Of a DNA stretch of 64,000 bases, positions 27,367 through 36,720 are shown one piece after another. Made by a program: the position numbers and the translations under genes. Each line of letters opens with the position of its first letter. The stretch's first letter is position 1. The notes under the pieces were generated by a model that was not told where the DNA came from, searched no databases, and was given only the letters and a program-made list of their open reading frames with translations. The DNA is from Verrucomicrobia bacterium IMCC26134 (GTDB taxonomy: Bacteria > Verrucomicrobiota > Verrucomicrobiia > Opitutales > Opitutaceae). The stretch lies in the NCBI GenBank assembly GCA_000972765.1, contig CP011265.1, positions 372,001 to 436,000 of the forward strand, in the 5' to 3' direction.

Positions 27367-28989
27367 TCAGGCAACGCTTGGTTGCGGTTTAACGAGATAA
27401 GAATGGGCAACCATGCCGTGACGAGTATCCGAGGTTTCGTCTTTTGGCAGGAAGCAACGCACGTAGTCCACTTTCACATCGGCAGGCGTGACGGTGACAC
27501 GCAGATAGCCGGAGCTGGGAAGCTTTTTTCCGGAGGTGTAGCGGTCCTCGTTGTAAGCGACATAACCGTGGTCGGACGGCATCGGCACTTCCTGATAGAT
27601 GACGCCGTCCTTTTCCTGCTGGCAGTAGAGGTGGTCGTGGCCTTGGAAGAATATGCCCACTTTGTGCTTCACCATCAATGCATGGATCGGGAGTTCCCAC
27701 CCCGGGCGTTTTTGAGCGAACGTGGCCTCACCCTTTTTGCCCTGTCCGCCCCACTCGTAAAGGCTGGCCTCCTCGATGCCGCCGCGCCCGGAGCCTAGGA
27801 CGTGATGGGCAAACACGAATTTGTGCTTCGCGGTGCTGGTTTCGAGCGTGTGCTTCAGCCACTGATACTGGGCTTCACCGATCGTAATGCTCCACCAATC
27901 CCGGTTCTTCTTATCGTCTGAACCGCTGCTGGGACCACCCTTACCCTTGGCGCCGAAGCCGCTATCCACCAAGGCGGGTGAATGCCAGTAGTTGTCCATA
28001 ATTACAAAGAGCGCATCGCCCCACGTCCATGCGCAGTAATTTTTGAGCAGTCCGATATCTTTCAAGCTCTCGGGGTTGCCGCTATAGAAATGATCTGGCG
28101 CCACGGTGGGGTAGAGCCGGTTGCGTGCGCATTGGACGCCCACGGCGACCTCGCGGCGTTCATCGGTCTGCAGGTAATTAAAGAGCGAGGCCTGCTCATG
28201 GTTTCCGTTCATCAGGAAAACCGGAGCCGATTGGCCGACGAGCCCGAGAAAGGGACGTTGCAGCAGGTAGGGTCCGGCGAGAGAAGCGGGCGTCAGGGTG
28301 CGCACCTTCTCCACGCTAAAATCGTCGCCGATGCAGATATGGAAATCGGGGTGGTCGGCAGCGGCTGTGACCAAGGTGCGGGCGTAGAGCTCCGGATGGC
28401 TGCTTTGCGGACGCTCCGGATGCGAGTCGCCTTGCAGGGTGAAAACGAAGGAGTCCCCGCGGGCTCGTTGCGTGGCGAAGCGGCACTCGGCACGTTGCTT
28501 AAAAACGGCGGCGCCCGGCTTTCGATAGCTCAGGCGGTAGTAGTGCTGCGTGCCGGGTTTTAAGCCGTCAAAAACGACCTCCACAGGCTCGCCGCCCGGG
28601 AATGTTTCAGTCGCCGTTTTGCGTGCATAATGCCCTGAAGCGGTTCCGATCTCGAAGTAACCTTCCATGGTTTCCCTGGCCAGCGCGCTCGCGGTGATCG
28701 AATTATCCGTGGCGCGACCGAGCACCACGGAAAGCGCGGCAAACTCGGCCAGTGATTCCGGCAGGACATACGCGCCCTGGAAAACAGGACCACGCGCTTT
28801 GCTCTGATCCTCACCGCCTTGCCTGCCCTTGCCTCCTTTGGGTTTGGTCTCCTGCGCAAAGGCGGATGGTAAAAACGCCCAGCCAAACGTCGCGGCCATT
28901 AATCCGATAAACTCACGTCGGCCTGCGAAGTTCAGAATCGGTTGATAAAACGGGTTGGGTTTTTCGGCGGGTAGATTTGGGGGACGCAT
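27367..28989 (-). CDS. Tat-exported metallophosphoesterase with N-terminal Fn3-like domain
   Basis: 540 residues from ATG 28989 (MRPPNLPAEK). A twin-arginine motif G-R-R-E-F-I-G (residues 23-29) precedes a hydrophobic stretch ending PSAFAQ, so it is folded in the cytoplasm and exported by Tat. A fibronectin-like domain follows (YFEIGTASGHY to LKPGTQHYYRLSYRK), as in purple acid phosphatase and PhoD relatives. The calcineurin-type metal sites are LQGDSHPE, CIGDDFS, MNGNHEQ, FAHHVLG and FQGHDH. It probably removes phosphate from extracellular substrates. The frame stays open to 29121, but those residues overlap the upstream gene and break the Tat signal layout. It lies 103 bases after the YHYH gene and 3 bases before the sulfatase. 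Confidence 0.85.
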   Translation of the reverse strand: MRPPNLPAEKPNPFYQPILNFAGRREFIGLMAATFGWAFLPSAFAQETKPKGGKGRQGGEDQSKARGPVFQGAYVLPESLAEFAALSVVLGRATDNSITASALARETMEGYFEIGTASGHYARKTATETFPGGEPVEVVFDGLKPGTQHYYRLSYRKPGAAVFKQRAECRFATQRARGDSFVFTLQGDSHPERPQSSHPELYARTLVTAAADHPDFHICIGDDFSVEKVRTLTPASLAGPYLLQRPFLGLVGQSAPVFLMNGNHEQASLFNYLQTDERREVAVGVQCARNRLYPTVAPDHFYSGNPESLKDIGLLKNYCAWTWGDALFVIMDNYWHSPALVDSGFGAKGKGGPSSGSDDKKNRDWWSITIGEAQYQWLKHTLETSTAKHKFVFAHHVLGSGRGGIEEASLYEWGGQGKKGEATFAQKRPGWELPIHALMVKHKVGIFFQGHDHLYCQQEKDGVIYQEVPMPSDHGYVAYNEDRYTSGKKLPSSGYLRVTVTPADVKVDYVRCFLPKDETSDTRHGMVAHSYLVKPQPSVA

Positions 28990-29092
28990 AGGGTTCGGGC
29001 TAATATGATAGAGGGTGACTGGACACCCATTGACTAAATTATTTATTAGTTGGGCGTTGAGGTGCGCGGAAGAATGTGCGCACGCCAATGGG

Positions 29093-31378
29093 TTAACGTA
29101 ACGGAGCGCCGGATACGTCAAGGTTTGGCTGGGCGTTCCAGCGTGGTTTCCAGCCGCGTTTATCGACTCGCGTCCGAAAGATCACCGTGTTGTCGAGGTC
29201 CAGATCATCGCTCCAAATGAACTTTGCGCCGGCGAAATCATCCGCGTTGAAATTCCCATCCGGACGAATGCGTTCGTCGGGGTATTCCGTGGCGAGCGAC
29301 CAGGCACTGTCGTCAAAGCCAGCCGAGAACCAATCAGCAGGGATGTCCGATACTGCGACCAAAGGATGCTCCGTGTCGCGATTCAGCGGTCCCTTTGAAT
29401 AACACTTCACCTTCCACGTCGCGTTGCTGACGGTGCCATCGGCGAACTTGATGATAAAGCCGGCGTCGCCGATGTGCTGGCCATATTCCAAGCCGGTTTT
29501 GGGGTCGGCGTTGTCTTTGGCCATGACGGCAATGGTCATCGGGTATTCGGGAAGAATATCGATGCTGACTACGTTGTGCGGCAGGAATTCGACCGGATCG
29601 ACGGCCGTGAGTTTTCCGTTGATGTAGAGAATGAACCAGTTGTCTGCGTAAACGTTGACCTTTGCCGTATCCGTGGTGGCGGGCTTGACCATCCCGTCCT
29701 TGGCGGGACCCGCCACGCGGGGTCGATCCCCGGCCTTGGGTCGTGCGGGCGGAGCGGCGCGATCAGTGGATTGTGGTCGTTCGGATTGCGTGACGGCTCC
29801 ACTGCGGGTGTAGGTCACATTCAACTCCGAGCTGGCGATAACCTTGCCCTTAATCGCCTCCAGCAAGACCGCGCGATTCACTTCGGCTGGGGGGCATGTG
29901 AGTCGTATTGGCGAGGAAAGCGCATAAAGTGTCAGGGTGTAGGTTTTCGACCCGGGTCCCTGCGAATGAGGGGGCTCGTAACCGACCTTACCCCTGAATC
30001 CGGTGCCCACTTTCCCGATACCGCTGACGTTTTTAGGCAGGTTGTTAACCTCGGCAGGGATGTCGTAAAGCGTCCAATACCACTTCGCCACGCCCTCCGG
30101 ATCGATGTGGTGCATAATCAAGGCATAGGCCTGGGTGCCAGCAGGCGCACCACTCCAGGCAAGCGGAAGGGTGGAGCCACTGCCATCCCCCGTGTAGTCG
30201 CGCGGCAGGAGGCCGCCATTGCTCACCTCGGGGCTGGTAAGACTGAAGGTGCAATCCACCGGTTTGGGATTTTCCGGCGCTGGCGCTACGGATGCAGATG
30301 CGGGTCTGGAATTACGCGTAGTCACAAGGTTGCTTGCGCCTTTCATCGCGGCCTCAGTCCGTCCTTTGGGTGCCGGATTACCGGAGGACTTATCGCGGGC
30401 CGTGTAGGTTTCCTCCCTCTTCGAGCCCTTGGCATCTACAAATTGGAAGTTCCACCCGCCGCTGCCGTTCGTCGAGTAATTCACCTCCGCCGTTTGTCCA
30501 TTCACTGCATATTTGAGCGCAAAGGAATTCGCGTCTGGTGAGGCGGTGAACGCGGTGATCACGGCGCCATCGAGCGGCGGAAGCGAAGGGCGCACCGGTT
30601 GGGCCCGAGGCTGTGGGTCCACCTGACCGTCGCGCTCGACTACCTGCCCATGAAACCCGCCGTTGATGTAAGGATAGTGCGTTGATGCATGATAATGATA
30701 GCCCAGGGCAGCGTTGGTGTGGCCCCGGCAGGGGTCGAGATTGCCGGGCTTCGAACCATCCGGGTCGGCCAGGCCATAGATGGCATAACCATCGAGGGCG
30801 TAGGCGATGGGCAGCGTCTTGCCAACGACACTCTGCAGGTGCAACGGCGCGGCGTGATAATGGTAGTCGTCCGCCCTCCCGCAGTGCCCGCCCCATTGAT
30901 CGAGTTCGCCGATTTCCTGGGAGATTTCCCCGCGATTGTTTTGCGGATTGAAAATCGGGATGCCATTCGCAGCGACGGCAATGGCCCCGCGCAAGAAACG
31001 CCCCTTGATCATCTGGGGGGCGTCCGCCGGGACCGGATAAAGCGGAATCCGCCAGGCATTTGTGCCGAAATAACCCTGCGGGAGCGGCACCTGTTGTTGC
31101 CAGGCCGTGATGCCCACCATCATGCCGTGGGCTGGCAGGCCATTGCTTCCGACATAGAGAAAACTCGCGTCCCACCTCAATTGAACTTGCGGCTCGAAGA
31201 GCTGAAACGCGGCCGCTTGGGAAGGCGCGCGGGGCGGAACGGAATCAGGCTCAATGTGCGAAATGGGGCCGGCCTCCTCATGAGAGTTATGGGCGTTCGC
31301 TAAAACCGCGAACGAAACAAAACCAGCCAACCATAGGGAAAAGAGTGATACGTGGCGCATCAAGCGGGGGAATTTCAT
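29093..31378 (-). CDS. YHYH-domain / PEBP-like fusion protein, secreted
   Basis: 761 residues. The signal peptide ends near VLANAH. A YHYH domain (about 60-260) includes WGGHCGRADDYHYHAAP and GHTNAALGYHYHAS. A short beta-rich linker domain follows. A PEBP-like domain (about 370-525) has LPLAWSGAPAGTQAYALIMHH, DPEG..KWYWTLYDIP and GYEPPHSQGPGSKTYTLTLYAL. A Pro-rich hinge leads to a C-terminal galactose-binding-like domain (about 570-760) with NVYADNWFILYINGKL and DDSAWSLATEYPDE. The function of YHYH domains is unknown; their clustered His and Asp suggest metal binding. It heads an operon with the phosphoesterase and sulfatase and is divergent from a two-component system. Confidence 0.78.
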   Translation of the reverse strand: MKFPRLMRHVSLFSLWLAGFVSFAVLANAHNSHEEAGPISHIEPDSVPPRAPSQAAAFQLFEPQVQLRWDASFLYVGSNGLPAHGMMVGITAWQQQVPLPQGYFGTNAWRIPLYPVPADAPQMIKGRFLRGAIAVAANGIPIFNPQNNRGEISQEIGELDQWGGHCGRADDYHYHAAPLHLQSVVGKTLPIAYALDGYAIYGLADPDGSKPGNLDPCRGHTNAALGYHYHASTHYPYINGGFHGQVVERDGQVDPQPRAQPVRPSLPPLDGAVITAFTASPDANSFALKYAVNGQTAEVNYSTNGSGGWNFQFVDAKGSKREETYTARDKSSGNPAPKGRTEAAMKGASNLVTTRNSRPASASVAPAPENPKPVDCTFSLTSPEVSNGGLLPRDYTGDGSGSTLPLAWSGAPAGTQAYALIMHHIDPEGVAKWYWTLYDIPAEVNNLPKNVSGIGKVGTGFRGKVGYEPPHSQGPGSKTYTLTLYALSSPIRLTCPPAEVNRAVLLEAIKGKVIASSELNVTYTRSGAVTQSERPQSTDRAAPPARPKAGDRPRVAGPAKDGMVKPATTDTAKVNVYADNWFILYINGKLTAVDPVEFLPHNVVSIDILPEYPMTIAVMAKDNADPKTGLEYGQHIGDAGFIIKFADGTVSNATWKVKCYSKGPLNRDTEHPLVAVSDIPADWFSAGFDDSAWSLATEYPDERIRPDGNFNADDFAGAKFIWSDDLDLDNTVIFRTRVDKRGWKPRWNAQPNLDVSGAPLR

Positions 31379-31541
31379 ACGCCCAGCTTACACGGGTGAC
31401 CATTAAGATTTCATGAATCTGAGCGCACCCAGACAATTTTTTTAAAAATGGGCGCGCCTTCATCTCTCCTTAATCCAGACTCTGCTAAGCTAGGTTGCCC
31501 GCAAGCTCCAGTCCGCCTTCACCTAAAAACGACGATTAACC

Positions 31542-32192
31542 ATGAGACTCCTCGTAGTAGAAGATGAGCCGGATCTGCTGACAGGGTTGCTGCGGGCGCT
31601 GCGCAAGGACGGGTATGCCGTGGACTCCGCCGCCGATGGCGAGGAGGGCTTACACAAAGCCCTTTCGACGGACTACGATGCCATTGTGCTCGATGTGATG
31701 CTGCCGCTCCTCGACGGCTGGGAGTTGCTTGCCCGGCTGCGCAAAAAGAAATCGACGCCGGTGCTCATGCTCACCGCCCGTGATCGCAGCGCTGATCGCG
31801 TGCGTGGCCTCGATAGCGGGGCGGACGATTACCTCGTGAAACCTTTTGATCTTCCCGAACTGCGCGCCCGCTTGCGCGCCCTTATCCGTCGCAGCGCGCA
31901 GCAGGCGCGACCGGTGGTGCAAATCGGCGATGTGTGCATCGATACCGCCGCGCGCACCGTTACCCGCGCAGGCGCCCCGGTTTTTCTGACGGCCCGCGAG
32001 TTCGTCATGCTGGAGTATCTCGCCCGGCACCAAGGCGAGGTGGTCACTCGCACTGACCTTTACGAACACCTCTTCGACGAAAGCGAAGAGACGCAGTCCA
32101 ACCTCCTCGACGTTCATGTGTTCAACCTCCGAAAAAAACTCGGGACGGAGTTTATTGTGACCCGCCGCGGCCACGGCTATTGCATCGAATGA
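31542..32192 (+). CDS. OmpR/PhoB-family response regulator
   Basis: 216 residues. Receiver domain: VVEDEPDLL at the head, phospho-acceptor D51 in IVLDVMLP, LTARD, and lysine near 101 in DDYLVKPFDLPE. C-terminal winged helix of the OmpR type: PVFLTAREFVMLEYLARHQGEVVTRTDLYEHLF, then NLLDVHVFNLRKKLG and the RRGHGYCI wing. The stop overlaps the kinase start (ATGA at 32189-32192). It is divergent from the YHYH-phosphoesterase-sulfatase operon with 163 bases between, so that operon is a likely target (inference). Confidence 0.95.
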   Translation: MRLLVVEDEPDLLTGLLRALRKDGYAVDSAADGEEGLHKALSTDYDAIVLDVMLPLLDGWELLARLRKKKSTPVLMLTARDRSADRVRGLDSGADDYLVKPFDLPELRARLRALIRRSAQQARPVVQIGDVCIDTAARTVTRAGAPVFLTAREFVMLEYLARHQGEVVTRTDLYEHLFDESEETQSNLLDVHVFNLRKKLGTEFIVTRRGHGYCIE

Positions 32193-33571
32193 ACTTCCCT
32201 CGATCCATACGCTGGAAACTGCAACTTTGGTATGGCGGCTTGCTTCTGTTGCTCTTGGCCGGCTTCGGTTTCACGGCCTACCAGCTAGAAAGCGCCCGAC
32301 AGCTTCGTCACATCGACGAGGAACTGCAGCAGCGCCTGCCGATGCTCGTCGATTCGCAACGCCCGATTCCCGGCGACCGTGATCGGCGCCAGTTCCGGCT
32401 TTCGACTAGGGATGCACTGCTCTTTGACCAGACGGGAAACGAGTCCTTTTACTATGTCGTGTGGCTTAAGCACGGGGAACCCGTTACGCGTTCCACGACA
32501 GCACCGGAAGATGTTCCCCAGCCGAAGGCGGGTGATCCGCCGAATCGTTTGCGCGGTGACGTTCGTGAATCATTCCTCTTTCCCGGCCCCGGCGACTGCG
32601 TGCTGGTGGGGCGTTCGATCGCCCCTGATCTCGCGGGGTTGCGGCAGTTCGCATGGTGGTTGTGTGCGGTCGGCGTGACGGTGTTTGCGGCAGGGCTAGC
32701 GGGGGGGGGCTGGCTCATCATCAAGGCTTTGCGTCCGATCCAAACGATTAGCGCCGCCGCGCAATCAATCGCCACGGGTGATCTCTCGCAACGCATCCAA
32801 ACCCAGGATACAGAGAGCGAGCTCGGGCAACTCGCCACCGTGCTCAACACCACTTTCGCGCGGCTGGAAGCCTCCTTTTCACGGCAATCCCGCTTTACCG
32901 CCGACGCCGCCCACGAACTCCGCACTCCGCTCGCTGTTATCCTCCTGCAATCCCAAAACGGTCTCGCCGCTGATCACCTCACCGAGGAGCAGAGAGAAGC
33001 GTTTTTGGCCACCCAAAGAGCCGCCCAACGTATGCGCCGGCTCATCGAATCCCTCCTGACGCTCGCCCGCCTCGATTCCGGCGAACTCAGCGACAACAGG
33101 GCGCCGTGCGAACTCAATCGCGTGGCGGAGGAGACCGTCCGTCTCTTGCAACCGCTCGCCGCGGAACACGGTGCCAGCCTTACAACCGAACTGGCGCCCG
33201 CGCACTGTGTGGGGAACGCCGACGAACTCGCTCAAGTCGTCACCAATCTGGTCGGCAATGCCCTCGTGCACAACCGCTCCGGCGTATCGGTTCACGTAAA
33301 GGTGCTTATTGAAGATCAGCACGCGGTGCTGACGGTGCGTGATACCGGCCAGGGGATTGCTCCCGCCGATATTTCCCACCTGTTCGAACGTTTTTATCGG
33401 GTGGAAAAAGCCCGCACGACGGCGGGCGGTCATACCGGGTTGGGACTGGCCATCACGCAGGCCATCGTCACGGCGCACGGGGGCATGATTGTCGCGGAAA
33501 GCAGAGTCGGCGAAGGCACGGTGATGACGGTGCGCCTGCCGCTTGCGCTCCGGGGCGCTGACTCAACGTAA
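32189..33571 (+). CDS. Sensor histidine kinase paired with the OmpR-type regulator
   Basis: 460 residues from ATG 32189. TM1 lies near LLLLLAGFGFTAY, a periplasmic sensor of about 120 residues follows, and TM2 is near CAVGVTVFAAGLAGGGWLII. A HAMP region has LRPIQTISAAAQSIATGDLSQRI. H-box: FTADAAHELRTPLAV (phospho-acceptor His near 241). N-box: NLVGNALVHN. The G1, F and G2 boxes are DTGQGIAP, FERFYRV and GHTGLGLAI. This layout matches the CusS/QseC class. The start overlaps the stop of the regulator gene, so the two are translationally coupled. The signal sensed is not evident. Confidence 0.95.
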   Translation: MNFPRSIRWKLQLWYGGLLLLLLAGFGFTAYQLESARQLRHIDEELQQRLPMLVDSQRPIPGDRDRRQFRLSTRDALLFDQTGNESFYYVVWLKHGEPVTRSTTAPEDVPQPKAGDPPNRLRGDVRESFLFPGPGDCVLVGRSIAPDLAGLRQFAWWLCAVGVTVFAAGLAGGGWLIIKALRPIQTISAAAQSIATGDLSQRIQTQDTESELGQLATVLNTTFARLEASFSRQSRFTADAAHELRTPLAVILLQSQNGLAADHLTEEQREAFLATQRAAQRMRRLIESLLTLARLDSGELSDNRAPCELNRVAEETVRLLQPLAAEHGASLTTELAPAHCVGNADELAQVVTNLVGNALVHNRSGVSVHVKVLIEDQHAVLTVRDTGQGIAPADISHLFERFYRVEKARTTAGGHTGLGLAITQAIVTAHGGMIVAESRVGEGTVMTVRLPLALRGADST

Positions 33572-33622
33572 GGGCAGCCGCGTCATGACTATGACACTGG
33601 AGCGTGGGCCAGCTTCGCCCGG

Positions 33623-34762
33623 TTAGTCGAGGGTCTGGCGGTAGCGTTTCACGCCGACAGTCATGGCCACGACGACGAAAAGCAGGAGCGGCCACAGTTC
33701 TGGAGCGATCTCGGCCAGACCGTTTCCCTTCAGCAGAATCCCGCGCACGATGCGCAGGAAGTGGGTGTTGGGTAGGCAGGCACCCACGTTTTGAGCCCAA
33801 TGCGGCATGCCGCGAAACGGAAACATGAAGCCGGAGAGGAGAATCGAGGGCAGGAAGAAAAAGAACGCGAGCTGCACGGCCTGCAGCTGGTTTTGAGCAA
33901 GAGTGGAGAATGTGATGCCAACGGCCAAGTTGGCCGCGATAAAGAGGAGCGAGACGGCGTAGAGCAGCGGCAGACTGCCGAGCATCGGCACGTGGAAGAG
34001 GAAGTGCGCCGTTATCAGGATGAGGGTCACCTGGATGTAGCCGACGGCGATGTAGGGCAGGATTTTCCCCACCATGACCTCGAAGGGACGCACAGGCGTG
34101 GCGAGCAGGTTCTCCATCGTGCCGCGCTCGCGCTCGCGGGTGATGGCGAGCGCGGTGATGACTACCATGGTCATGGTGAGAACCACGCCCATCAGGCCGG
34201 GCACGACGTTGAATTGGGTGATGTTCTCGGGGTTGTAGTGGGCGTGGATGCGGAAATCGACCGGGCCGTCTTTGGCGTGGAGGCGGGCGAGCGGGCCGGC
34301 GAGGTCGCGGTTAAAAACGGTGTTGGCGAGTTTGCTGACGGCTGAGAGGGCGGGACCGGTGGCGGCGGGGTCGGAGGCGTCCGCTTCGATGAGCACGACC
34401 GGGCGCTCGCCGCGCAGGAGGCGGCGGCTGAAATCGACGGGGATGTTGACCACGAACTGAACGTCGCCGAGCTGGAGCAGACGTTGGGTGTCGGCCTCGC
34501 TTTCGGCCTCATGGACGACCTCGAAATAGTCGCTGGTTCGAAGAGCCTGGACGAGCGTGCGGCCGAAGGGGCCGGTGTCGGCGACGTGGACTGCGGTGGG
34601 CAAGTGGCGCGGGTCGGAGTTGATTGCGAATCCGAACATCATCAGCTGCATCAGCGGAATGCCGACCATCATGCCGAAGGTCACGCGGTCGCGTTTCATC
34701 TGGATGAATTCCTTGAGCACGATGGCCCAGAGACGGCGGAGGGAAAGACGCGGCGAACTCAT
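33623..34762 (-). CDS. ABC-2 type transporter permease (YbhR/YhhJ-like)
   Basis: 379 residues. One N-terminal membrane segment (FGMMVGIPLMQLMMFGFAI), a large outside domain (about 50-175) and five or six C-terminal helices (LMGVVLTMTMVVITALAI, IAVGYIQVTLILITAHFLF, LPLLYAVSLLFIAANLAVG, LAFFFFLPSILLSGFMFPF, LLLFVVVAMTVGV). RERERGTMENLLATPVRPFEVMVGK is the hallmark loop of ABC-2 permeases. The start overlaps the ATPase stop by 4 bases (ATGA). It forms the last gene of a HlyD-ATPase-permease exporter. The substrate is unknown; related systems export drugs or lipophilic compounds. Confidence 0.92.
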   Translation of the reverse strand: MSSPRLSLRRLWAIVLKEFIQMKRDRVTFGMMVGIPLMQLMMFGFAINSDPRHLPTAVHVADTGPFGRTLVQALRTSDYFEVVHEAESEADTQRLLQLGDVQFVVNIPVDFSRRLLRGERPVVLIEADASDPAATGPALSAVSKLANTVFNRDLAGPLARLHAKDGPVDFRIHAHYNPENITQFNVVPGLMGVVLTMTMVVITALAITRERERGTMENLLATPVRPFEVMVGKILPYIAVGYIQVTLILITAHFLFHVPMLGSLPLLYAVSLLFIAANLAVGITFSTLAQNQLQAVQLAFFFFLPSILLSGFMFPFRGMPHWAQNVGACLPNTHFLRIVRGILLKGNGLAEIAPELWPLLLFVVVAMTVGVKRYRQTLD

Positions 34763-35697
34763 GCGAAGTTATCCTTGGCCGAGTCCATGAGGCCGATGAA
34801 CGCATCCTCAAGGCCGGCGGGGATGCGTTGCCACGTGTGGCGCGCATCGCGCACGGAGGCGATGGCGGCTTCGAGCATCGCGGCGTCGTGGCCGCTGACG
34901 TGGAGGGTGTTGCCGAAGGCGGTGACTTGTTCGACGCCGGCACGTCCGCGCAGGGCGGTGGCGAGGGTGCGGAGGTCGGGGCCGGTGACTCTCCAGGTGA
35001 AGAGGGCGGCCGAGGCGAGGACCTCGGCGAGCGTGCCGCGCGCGAGGAGGTTGCCGTAGGCGAGGTAGGCGAGGCGGTGGCAGCGCTCGGCCTCGTCCAT
35101 GTAGTGCGTCGTGATGAGCACCGTGAGGCCGTCGGAGGCGAGCTGGTGGAGTTCGTCCCAGAATTCGCGGCGGGCCTTGGGGTCGACGCCGGCGGTGGGC
35201 TCGTCGAGGAGCAGGAGCTGCGGCGAGTGGATCAGGCAGGCGGCGAGGGCGAGGCGTTGTTTCCAGCCGCCGGAAAGCTGGCCGGCGAGCTGGTGGCTGC
35301 GATTGGCGAGGCCGAGGCGGACGAGGCTCCGTTCGACGGCGGCGCGGCGGTCGGGCACGGCATAGATGCGGGCGATGAAATCCAGGTTTTCGCGGATGCT
35401 GAGGTCTTCGTAGTAGCTGAATTTCTGCGTCATGTAGCCGACGTGGCGCTTGATGTCGGCCTGCTGGGTGCGGACATCGTAGCCGAGGCAGGTGCCGGTG
35501 CCGGCGTCGGGCGTGAGCAGGCCGCAGAGCATGCGGATAAAAGTGGTCTTGCCGGAGCCGTTGGGGCCGAGGAAACCGTAGATCTCGCCGCGTCTGACCT
35601 GGAGATCGATCGCGTTGACGACGATCTTTTCGTCGAAGCGTTTGGTGACGCCGGTGACGTCGATGGCGAACTCGGTCCCTTTCATGGACGTGGTCAC
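34759..35697 (-). CDS. ABC transporter ATP-binding protein (CcmA/YbhF-like)
   Basis: 312 residues. Walker A FLGPNGSGKTTFIR, Q-loop MTQKFSYYEDLSIREN, signature QLSGGWKQRL, Walker B LLLLDEPTAGVD and switch histidine in ITTHYMDEAE. The 90-residue C-terminal extension is common in the ABC-2 exporter ATPases. The start is GTG 35697, which overlaps the HlyD stop (GTGA); an internal ATG at 35685 is the alternative. It powers the exporter formed with the permease downstream and the membrane-fusion lipoprotein upstream. Confidence 0.94.
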   Translation of the reverse strand: MTTSMKGTEFAIDVTGVTKRFDEKIVVNAIDLQVRRGEIYGFLGPNGSGKTTFIRMLCGLLTPDAGTGTCLGYDVRTQQADIKRHVGYMTQKFSYYEDLSIRENLDFIARIYAVPDRRAAVERSLVRLGLANRSHQLAGQLSGGWKQRLALAACLIHSPQLLLLDEPTAGVDPKARREFWDELHQLASDGLTVLITTHYMDEAERCHRLAYLAYGNLLARGTLAEVLASAALFTWRVTGPDLRTLATALRGRAGVEQVTAFGNTLHVSGHDAAMLEAAIASVRDARHTWQRIPAGLEDAFIGLMDSAKDNFA

Positions 35698-36653
35698 GGA
35701 GCAGGAATGACGTCCACGGGTTGGCCGGGGTGGAGGTCGCGGGCGTCCTCGGGGCGGAAGACAGCCTCGATCAGGAACACGAGTTTGGCGCGGTTTTCGC
35801 GGTTGTAGAGCACGGGCGGAGTGTATTCGGCCTGTGGCGACACATAGCTGATTACGGCGTCGAGCGGAGCGTGGCCGTCGAGGTTGACGCGCAGACGGCC
35901 ACCGGGCTTGAGGGCGGCGAGCGCGGGCTCGGGGACGAAGAAGCGGACTTTGATATTTTCCGGCGGCAGGAGGGAAACGACGGGCTGGCCGGCGGGGACG
36001 AATTCGCCGGGACGAAAGAGGGTGTCGTAAACGAGGGCGGGGCTTGGGGTGAAGACGGATTTTTGCGCGACGGCCCAGACGGCCTGGGTTTGGGCGGCTA
36101 AATTGACCGCGACCTGGTGCTCGGCGGCGGCGAGGGCGTCGGGCCGGGCTCCGAGGTCGGCGGTGGCGAGCTGGGCCAGGAGATCGTCGATGGCCCGGAG
36201 GTTGCGCTCGTGGGTGACGCGGGCTCGGTCGTAGTCACTGACGGAAACGACCTTGTCGCGGAAAAGCGCAGATTGGCGTTCGGCGTCGAGGCCGGAAAGG
36301 TCGGCGGCGGATCGGGCGGCAGCGAGGCGGGCGTTGAGGGCGTCGAGCTCGGAAGTCCTTGCACCCTTGCGCAGGTCTGCGAGCTGGGCGCGGGAGCTTG
36401 CGAGACGGGCGGAGGCCTGCTCGACGGCGGCGGATTCGGCGGCGTGCTCGAGGGTGAAGAGCGGCGCGCCGACGGCGATGCGGGCGCCCTTGGCGACGGC
36501 GAGGGTGTCCAGCCGCCCGGCGAGCGGAGAGGCGACGTAAACGAACTCACCTTCGAGGTAACCCTGGAAGCCGGAGGCAGGCGGGCGGGAGCAGGCGCCG
36601 AGGGCAAGCAGGGCGAGACAGCCGAGGGATTTGAGGACAAATGCGATTTTCAT
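35694..36653 (-). CDS. HlyD-family membrane-fusion lipoprotein
   Basis: 319 residues from ATG 36653. The lipoprotein signal ends at lipobox LGAC (C21). It shows the membrane-fusion layout: a first biotinyl-lipoyl half (EFVYVASPLAGRLDTLAVAKGARI), a long alpha-helical hairpin (about 85-190, rich in Ala, Arg and Leu, with VSVSDYDRA), the second lipoyl half and a beta-barrel region (FVPEPALAALKPGGRLRVNLDG), ending HPGQPVDVIPAP. It resembles YbhG/YhiI. The open frame extends upstream to 36758, but only ATG 36653 places the signal at the N-terminus. It heads the three-gene exporter operon and bridges to an outer-membrane partner not present here. Confidence 0.92.
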   Translation of the reverse strand: MKIAFVLKSLGCLALLALGACSRPPASGFQGYLEGEFVYVASPLAGRLDTLAVAKGARIAVGAPLFTLEHAAESAAVEQASARLASSRAQLADLRKGARTSELDALNARLAAARSAADLSGLDAERQSALFRDKVVSVSDYDRARVTHERNLRAIDDLLAQLATADLGARPDALAAAEHQVAVNLAAQTQAVWAVAQKSVFTPSPALVYDTLFRPGEFVPAGQPVVSLLPPENIKVRFFVPEPALAALKPGGRLRVNLDGHAPLDAVISYVSPQAEYTPPVLYNRENRAKLVFLIEAVFRPEDARDLHPGQPVDVIPAP

Positions 36654-36720
36654 GCGAGGCCCCTTAATGGAGACTATCGGCGAGCTTGAGCAGATTCGGC
36701 AGGGCGGCAACGTGGTTTGC

